Source: Saccharicrinis aurantiacus (GTDB lineage: Bacteria; Bacteroidota; Bacteroidia; Bacteroidales; Marinilabiliaceae). From it: DNA of 64,000 nucleotides. Shown here piece by piece: positions 59,556-64,000 of the stretch. Each line of letters opens with the position of its first letter. Position 1 is the stretch's first letter. A program made the position numbers and the translations under genes. Below the pieces are notes generated by a model. That model was given only the letters and a program-made list of their open reading frames with translations, was not told the DNA's origin and made no database searches. The stretch lies in the NCBI RefSeq assembly GCF_001660705.2, contig NZ_LYBV02000035.1:124001-188000 (forward strand), written 5' to 3'.

Positions 59556-61325
59556 TTAGGCAATTTCCTTTTCTAACTCAGGATACTTACTTAATAATTC
59601 ATCTAATTCGGCAATAACAGCAGTATTGTTAGCCGCAAATAATTCTTTATAATAAGCTACACCATCAAAAACGTTCTTTTTAAAAGCAATGAGTTGCTTT
59701 TTCTCTTTAGCGTTTTCAAGGTCTACCTCTTCAAGGCGTTCTTTATAAATATCAAGATACATATGCATCTCTTTAAGGAACATGTGCGGACGCGGACGAT
59801 CATCTAACTGATTGGCTCTACCATAAATGTGATCCACCATTTCTTCCAAGCTCATTTCTTTAGAGAAATATGCCAAGTTAGGACCAGGGCAAACAGTAAC
59901 TTTATCAGTAGCACTTCCCATGATGCCCTTAGATTCTAATAAGGAAACACCTAAACCAACACACAAACATTCTTTTTCAATAATTTTCGCGTATTGTTTA
60001 GTATAAGCTTCTTCAGTAAGATCTAAAGATTTTATTTCTTCAAGCTTTTGCTTTTGGTATTGTTTTGATGCAGTACAGATTGGTTTATCAGTATACTCAG
60101 TGTTATACTGTAAGAATTTTTTAGTACAAGCTGCACCATGTTTCCCTGCCTCAGCATTTGCCAAACGAAGTTCGCTCATTGAAGCGCCGTAAACACTATT
60201 GAAAGGTACGCCAAGAGGAGATAATCCACTAAAGTATAAATCCTTTTCTTTGGCATCAGCTAAAAGCTTTAAAGTAGTGTTATCAATACTAACCGCTTCG
60301 GGTACTAGCATAAATGGAGTTCCCCAACCAACACTATCCATGTTGTAGTGATCCATTAAAAAGTTGTGTTCTTCAGTTGTTCCAACACCACCTTGAGCAG
60401 TAATTAAAATTTCGGGCTCACTAGCCAGCTTATTTAATTCTTTTTTCTCAATAGCTGCTTCGTAAGCTGCTTTACAAGTATCAACTAAACGATCTTTGCT
60501 TTGTCTGAACTCCTCTAAGATAGGACCGAATAAAACACCGTTAGTAGGGAAGGCGTGTCCTCCACAATTAACGCCGCTTTCAATTCTGTATTCAGAAACC
60601 CAAAGACCTTTTGCAGCTAACATTTTACCTTGCACAAGTGCCGAACGAAAATCACTTACTTTAAGAATAATATTCTTTTTGATGATTCCATTTTCATCAG
60701 GATAAAAATCATTGAAATTCTCAAGGTAACTATATAAGCGCGGGCTCATGCCTGCAGATAGTACCAATGAAGAATTTAATTTGCTATTTGCAAAGCCTCT
60801 TAAAGCCGCATGTGCATCGTTAAACTCAATTGGTAGTTGCTCACCATCCTTATAATTTACCTTATCTAATTTAGTCATGATGTTAACATCAATGCTTCCC
60901 ACAGGTAAATGATCTTGAACCCAATTGATCAGTTCGTCTTTTAGCTGCTTGCTTTTTTGACTAAGATTAAATTTTTCTTTCAACGATGATACATCAGGTA
61001 AAAGTCTGAAATACTTTTCAAGTTCGCTTCCTTTTTCAAGAGTCGATTTTTTAAGTTCAGCAACTTTTTGGCTAACAACATCGTCAATCATATTAAGATA
61101 TGATGTAACTCTTTCAGCTCTATAATCTTCAACTTTATCAGAAACAGCCTTAAATGGCATGTTGAATTTTTTGCAATAAACCTCTCTAACTTGTTCCATT
61201 AGTTTATCATCAACTAATGATATAACGGATGATATTCCGTAAGGAGCAACTTTAACAGGAGTATCTAGAGTATACCCCAAACCTAATACGGGTATGTGAA
61301 ATGAATGTCTCTTTAAAATATCCAT
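59556..61325 (-). CDS. Large TIM-barrel-like protein, unassigned
   Basis: Cytoplasmic protein of 589 residues, without signal peptide. A central part has loops that look like FMN-binding TIM barrels: ESGVNCGGHAFPTNGVLFGP, ILITAQGGVGTTEEHNFL and SVGWGTPFMLVPEAVSI (about 255-345). The C-terminal part has clustered Cys motifs (KECLCVGLGVSLLESKG, VTVCPGPNLAYFS) and a helical end. Weak likeness to nitronate monooxygenase/2-nitropropane dioxygenase or glutamate-synthase-type barrels; the Cys residues might bind a cluster. I do not recognise the family with confidence. It is monocistronic and follows the PlsC gene in the minus direction by 99 bases. Confidence 0.45.
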   Translation of the reverse strand: MDILKRHSFHIPVLGLGYTLDTPVKVAPYGISSVISLVDDKLMEQVREVYCKKFNMPFKAVSDKVEDYRAERVTSYLNMIDDVVSQKVAELKKSTLEKGSELEKYFRLLPDVSSLKEKFNLSQKSKQLKDELINWVQDHLPVGSIDVNIMTKLDKVNYKDGEQLPIEFNDAHAALRGFANSKLNSSLVLSAGMSPRLYSYLENFNDFYPDENGIIKKNIILKVSDFRSALVQGKMLAAKGLWVSEYRIESGVNCGGHAFPTNGVLFGPILEEFRQSKDRLVDTCKAAYEAAIEKKELNKLASEPEILITAQGGVGTTEEHNFLMDHYNMDSVGWGTPFMLVPEAVSIDNTTLKLLADAKEKDLYFSGLSPLGVPFNSVYGASMSELRLANAEAGKHGAACTKKFLQYNTEYTDKPICTASKQYQKQKLEEIKSLDLTEEAYTKQYAKIIEKECLCVGLGVSLLESKGIMGSATDKVTVCPGPNLAYFSKEMSLEEMVDHIYGRANQLDDRPRPHMFLKEMHMYLDIYKERLEEVDLENAKEKKQLIAFKKNVFDGVAYYKELFAANNTAVIAELDELLSKYPELEKEIA

Positions 61326-61424
61326 CTATTCTATTTTTTATTTTTGAGTTACCGAAGATACGTTAAAAAAGTAACAGTATACCTCGATATATTTAAATGT
61401 TCGTATTCGTTAAAATTATTTGGT

Positions 61425-62159
61425 TTATTGACCGAGCGAAGTTTTGATATTTTGCTCAATCTCAGCAACTAGTTCTTCAACATCTCTTCCTTTCGGATCA
61501 ATAGCATCAAGTGCTGTATAGGTAATCTTTTCGCCACAGCTTAGGGGGAACATTCCATTTTTAATCACCTTGCTATGTCCATCTATGGCAAAAGGAATAA
61601 TAATGGCATCAGGCGCTGCTCTTAAAAGCGTATTAATGCCTGGAACTTTAAACTTCTTTACTTTTCCATTTTTACTTCTTGTTCCTTCCGGAAATATGCA
61701 AGCAGCTTCGTTTGTTGATTGAATGAGTTTACCTAATTTGAAAATTTCTTTTATCGATTGTGCAGGGTTCTTTCTGTCAATTAAGGCAGATTTACCTTTG
61801 GTTAAATTATAAGATATACTTGGTAAGCCTTTGCCAAGCTCTATTTTTGAAATAAACTTAGGTGTGTACTTTTTGAATCCTAAAATAATGGCAGGGATAT
61901 CATACAAGCTTTGGTGATTGGATACGATTATAACAGGTCTGCCTTCTGGTAAATTGTCAAAGCCTTTAAATGTAATTGAGCTTCCCATAATACGCAAGCT
62001 GTATACCAAGAACCAATTAAGAATGTTTACTACTTTTTGACGCGCATTTTCACCAAATATGTTTAACGAAATAACCTGTAGTGCGTGAAAAATAACTAAT
62101 AATAAGCCAAAGGCTAGATGACATAATGGGGTTAATAGATAATTTAGTAATGTTTTCAT
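61425..62159 (-). CDS. 1-acyl-glycerol-3-phosphate acyltransferase-like (PlsC family)
   Basis: Membrane-bound lysophospholipid acyltransferase of 244 residues that acylates lysophosphatidic acid or a related acceptor. N-terminal hydrophobic helix (about 1-40). Acyltransferase motifs: the HX4D box in VSNHQSLYDIPAI, KIELGKGLPSISYNLTKGKS, and FPEGTRSKNG. The ending INTLLRAAPDAIIIPFAIDG is also conserved. Length is normal. It lies between trxB and the 589-residue gene on the same strand. It could also be an ornithine-lipid or other glycerolipid enzyme. Confidence 0.9.
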   Translation of the reverse strand: MKTLLNYLLTPLCHLAFGLLLVIFHALQVISLNIFGENARQKVVNILNWFLVYSLRIMGSSITFKGFDNLPEGRPVIIVSNHQSLYDIPAIILGFKKYTPKFISKIELGKGLPSISYNLTKGKSALIDRKNPAQSIKEIFKLGKLIQSTNEAACIFPEGTRSKNGKVKKFKVPGINTLLRAAPDAIIIPFAIDGHSKVIKNGMFPLSCGEKITYTALDAIDPKGRDVEELVAEIEQNIKTSLGQ

Positions 62160-62248
62160 TGTTGGATATGCTTATTTATTTCGGTGGCAAAGAAAGATAA
62201 AATACCGCAAAAATCCTTGAGAGGGAAGGGATATATATAGGTATAAAA

Positions 62249-62286
62249 TAAAAAAAGCACCTAGATAATCTATCTAGATGCTTTCT
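62249..62286 (-). terminator. Terminator of trxB
   Basis: Stem AAAGCA-CTAGATA / TATCTAG-ATGCTTT, within AT-rich flanks, 25 bases after the trxB stop on the minus strand. Confidence 0.7.
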
Positions 62287-62310
62287 GTTAATCGTTTGTA
62301 TTATAATGAA

Positions 62311-63309
62311 TTATTGTTCACTTAAAAAGCGCTCAGCATCCATCGCAGCTTTACATCCTGAACCTGCAGCTGTAATTGCCTGACGGTATTGATTATCCAT
62401 TACATCGCCACAAGCAAAAACACCCTCTACATTAGTTTTAGAAGTGTTAGCTTCGGTTTGAATATATCCTACATCATCAGTGTTGAGGTAATCTTTAAAG
62501 ATATCAGAGTTTGGAGAGTGACCAATAGCTAAGAAAAATCCATCCATCTCAACTTTTACTTCCTTTTCATCTGCTTCACCTTTGTTTTTCACAAGAGTAG
62601 CACCTTCAACCACTCCATTACCGAATAAACCTAAAGTTTGATGTTTCCATAGGATTTCAATATTTGGCGTATCAATAACGCGTTGCTGCATGACCTTAGA
62701 AGCACGTAACTCGTCTCTTCTAACAATTAAATATACTTTTTCAGCTAAACCAGCCAAGTACATTGCTTCTTCAGCAGCAGTATCACCACCTCCTACAACA
62801 CCAACAGTTTTGCCTCTATAAAAGAACCCATCACATGTTGCACAGGCAGAAACTCCTGAACCAGCATATTTTTGTTCATCTTCTAACCCAAGATATTTGG
62901 CTGTTGCACCTGTAGCAATAATTACCGATTCAGCCTCAATAACTTTGTTTGCATCAACAGTAACTTTAAATGGACGCTGAGAAAAATCGGCTCCGCTGGC
63001 ATATCCAAAACGAATATCTGTACCAAAACGTGCAGCTTGTTCTTTTAAGTCTGTCATCATCTCAGGTCCTGTAATTCCTTTAGGGTATCCTGGGAAGTTT
63101 TCAACTTCTGTTGTAGTTGTTAATTGTCCACCAGGTTGCATGCCTTCGTACATCACGGGGCTTAAGTTAGCTCTGGCTGCATATATTGCAGCTGTATATC
63201 CTGCAGGACCCGATCCAATAATCAGTACTTTTACTTTTTCAGTTTCCATATCTTCTTTTATATTGTCACCTGGGGTTTCCAAGTTTTCTATTTTACCAAA
63301 TAATGCCAT
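62311..63309 (-). CDS. trxB: Thioredoxin reductase
   Basis: FAD- and NADPH-dependent enzyme of 332 residues (or 312 if translation begins at the ATG at 63249) that keeps thioredoxin reduced; cytoplasmic. FAD motif GSGPAGYTAAIYAARA (from about residue 32), redox-active CATC in GVSACATCDGFFYRG, NADPH motif GGGDTAAEEAMYLA, and the C-terminal GDVMDNQYRQAITAAGSGC. The ATG at 63309 adds a 20-residue hydrophilic extension; it is uncertain which start is used. Single gene. Confidence 0.95.
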   Translation of the reverse strand: MALFGKIENLETPGDNIKEDMETEKVKVLIIGSGPAGYTAAIYAARANLSPVMYEGMQPGGQLTTTTEVENFPGYPKGITGPEMMTDLKEQAARFGTDIRFGYASGADFSQRPFKVTVDANKVIEAESVIIATGATAKYLGLEDEQKYAGSGVSACATCDGFFYRGKTVGVVGGGDTAAEEAMYLAGLAEKVYLIVRRDELRASKVMQQRVIDTPNIEILWKHQTLGLFGNGVVEGATLVKNKGEADEKEVKVEMDGFFLAIGHSPNSDIFKDYLNTDDVGYIQTEANTSKTNVEGVFACGDVMDNQYRQAITAAGSGCKAAMDAERFLSEQ

Positions 63310-63459
63310 AATTTTAAGCTTACATCTATTTATTTAGACTGTTTTGAGTCAAAAATTATACCTTTTGCTTAAGAGTACAAAAAAAGCAAATTTTGTCATA
63401 ATAACAACTGACAAATTATCCTGTTCATCTACTTTGTTATAATATTTTTGTCTTAATGA

Positions 63460-64000
63460 TTATTCGTTTAATATTATTCTCATTTTTGAGACAGATAGTC
63501 CAGCAACAGCACCGATTCCACCATCTACATTAGAATAAATATTGCTTGGTTCGTAAAATATATTATTACGGTTAGCTTCTTCAGCAATGCTAGATCTGAG
63601 ATACGAATAGTATTCTTTGCTAATTGAATATAAATGAAACTCTAACTCAGTATTAATTGATCCATCTTCATTTGTTAATTCACTTTTAGGAATTGACAAT
63701 TTTAGCTCATAATCCATACCATCGATTAGTGCATCGTTAAAGCTTCCTTGATAATCGATACCTGCTAGCAAATCACTCTCGTTTTCTAGGTATATAAATA
63801 CAGGATCGTCTTTAATGTAGTTTATAGTATAGATGCTTGGGGAAGGTATATTATTTTTAAATGCATCAACCCTAAGTTGGTAATAATTTTGTTCGTATTT
63901 AGGGTCTGAAAAATGACAGATGAATTTATAGTTAACCTCATAAATGTCATCTTGTAATACTGTTTTAGAATTACCCTGTTCTAACTTAACTATTGGTGTA
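63460..64000 (-). CDS. DUF4249-type lipoprotein, cut by the window edge
   Basis: The C-terminal about 180 residues of a gene that continues past 64000. The frame stays open to the edge with no stop. It reads, in order, TPIVKLEQGNSKTVLQDDIY, KFICHFSDPKYEQNYYQLRV, PSIYTINYIKDDPVFIYLEN, and then IYSNVDGGIGAVAGLSVSKM near the end. The YSN-x-DGGIGxVAGxS ending is the hallmark of DUF4249 proteins, which are Bacteroidota lipoproteins often coded next to TonB-dependent receptors. A receptor gene upstream (beyond the edge) would be expected. Confidence 0.7.
   Translation of the reverse strand, partial: TPIVKLEQGNSKTVLQDDIYEVNYKFICHFSDPKYEQNYYQLRVDAFKNNIPSPSIYTINYIKDDPVFIYLENESDLLAGIDYQGSFNDALIDGMDYELKLSIPKSELTNEDGSINTELEFHLYSISKEYYSYLRSSIAEEANRNNIFYEPSNIYSNVDGGIGAVAGLSVSKMRIILNE

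Overview
The window is chromosomal DNA from a Bacteroidota bacterium. The evidence is AT-rich sequence, promoters of the TAnnTTTG type, a T9SS C-terminal sorting domain, an outer-membrane beta-barrel receptor with a CarboxypepD_reg-like domain, a UpxY/NusG-like antiterminator, TPR-LuxR regulators, and DUF4249 and GldI/FKBP-like lipoproteins. GH16, sulfatase and Asp-box genes plus many Na+/H+-type transporters fit a marine or brackish polysaccharide degrader, perhaps Marinilabiliales-like. That taxonomic guess is inference.

Layout. 0.3-9 kb: SulP transporter, AraC regulator, TonB-dependent receptor-like protein, NifX-like protein and a KefF/KefC-type pair. 9-11 kb: a secreted GH16 enzyme, then three tRNA genes (Tyr, Thr, Gly) on the minus strand. 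11-21 kb: housekeeping block (ribH, TPR membrane protein, recF, DUF721/DciA-like, ndk, DHH phosphoesterase, FKBP lipoproteins, UpxY-like factor, THUMP methyltransferase, serB). 21-30.7 kb: a degraded, repeat-rich accessory stretch. It has a glycosyltransferase, a RAYT/DUF2007 chimera with a frameshift, a DUF1016 (YhcG-like) pseudogene, a nitroreductase, lipoproteins, a T9SS cargo protein and a Crp regulator. It also has two ~190-bp REP-bounded elements that abut truncated genes, and a 126-bp tandem repeat.

30.7-35.2 kb: an Asp-box protein and an S1-type sulfatase, probably one operon. 35-39 kb: two TPR proteins, one with a LuxR-like HTH. 39-43 kb: MATE exporter and a fused glutathione synthase (GshAB). 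43-49 kb: DUF3626-like protein, Crp regulator, YceI, a beta-lactamase-fold serine hydrolase, a repeat protein and a GNAT.

49-55 kb: a compact catabolic cluster with ROK repressor, FucU-like mutarotase, FucP-like symporter, Zn-alcohol dehydrogenase, AllA-like cupin and aldo/keto reductase. It looks built for a 6-deoxyhexose or related sugar (L-fucose, L-galactose) but lacks isomerase, kinase and aldolase genes. This is the most promising candidate for an undescribed pathway here. 55-64 kb: LysE exporter, a 21-bp tandem repeat, Na/Pi cotransporter, a HIT-like/DUF4922-like protein divergent from a BadF-type sugar kinase, a large unassigned TIM-barrel-like protein, PlsC-like acyltransferase, trxB and a DUF4249 gene cut by the window edge.

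All calls come from reading the sequence and from memory of protein families. No database search was run.
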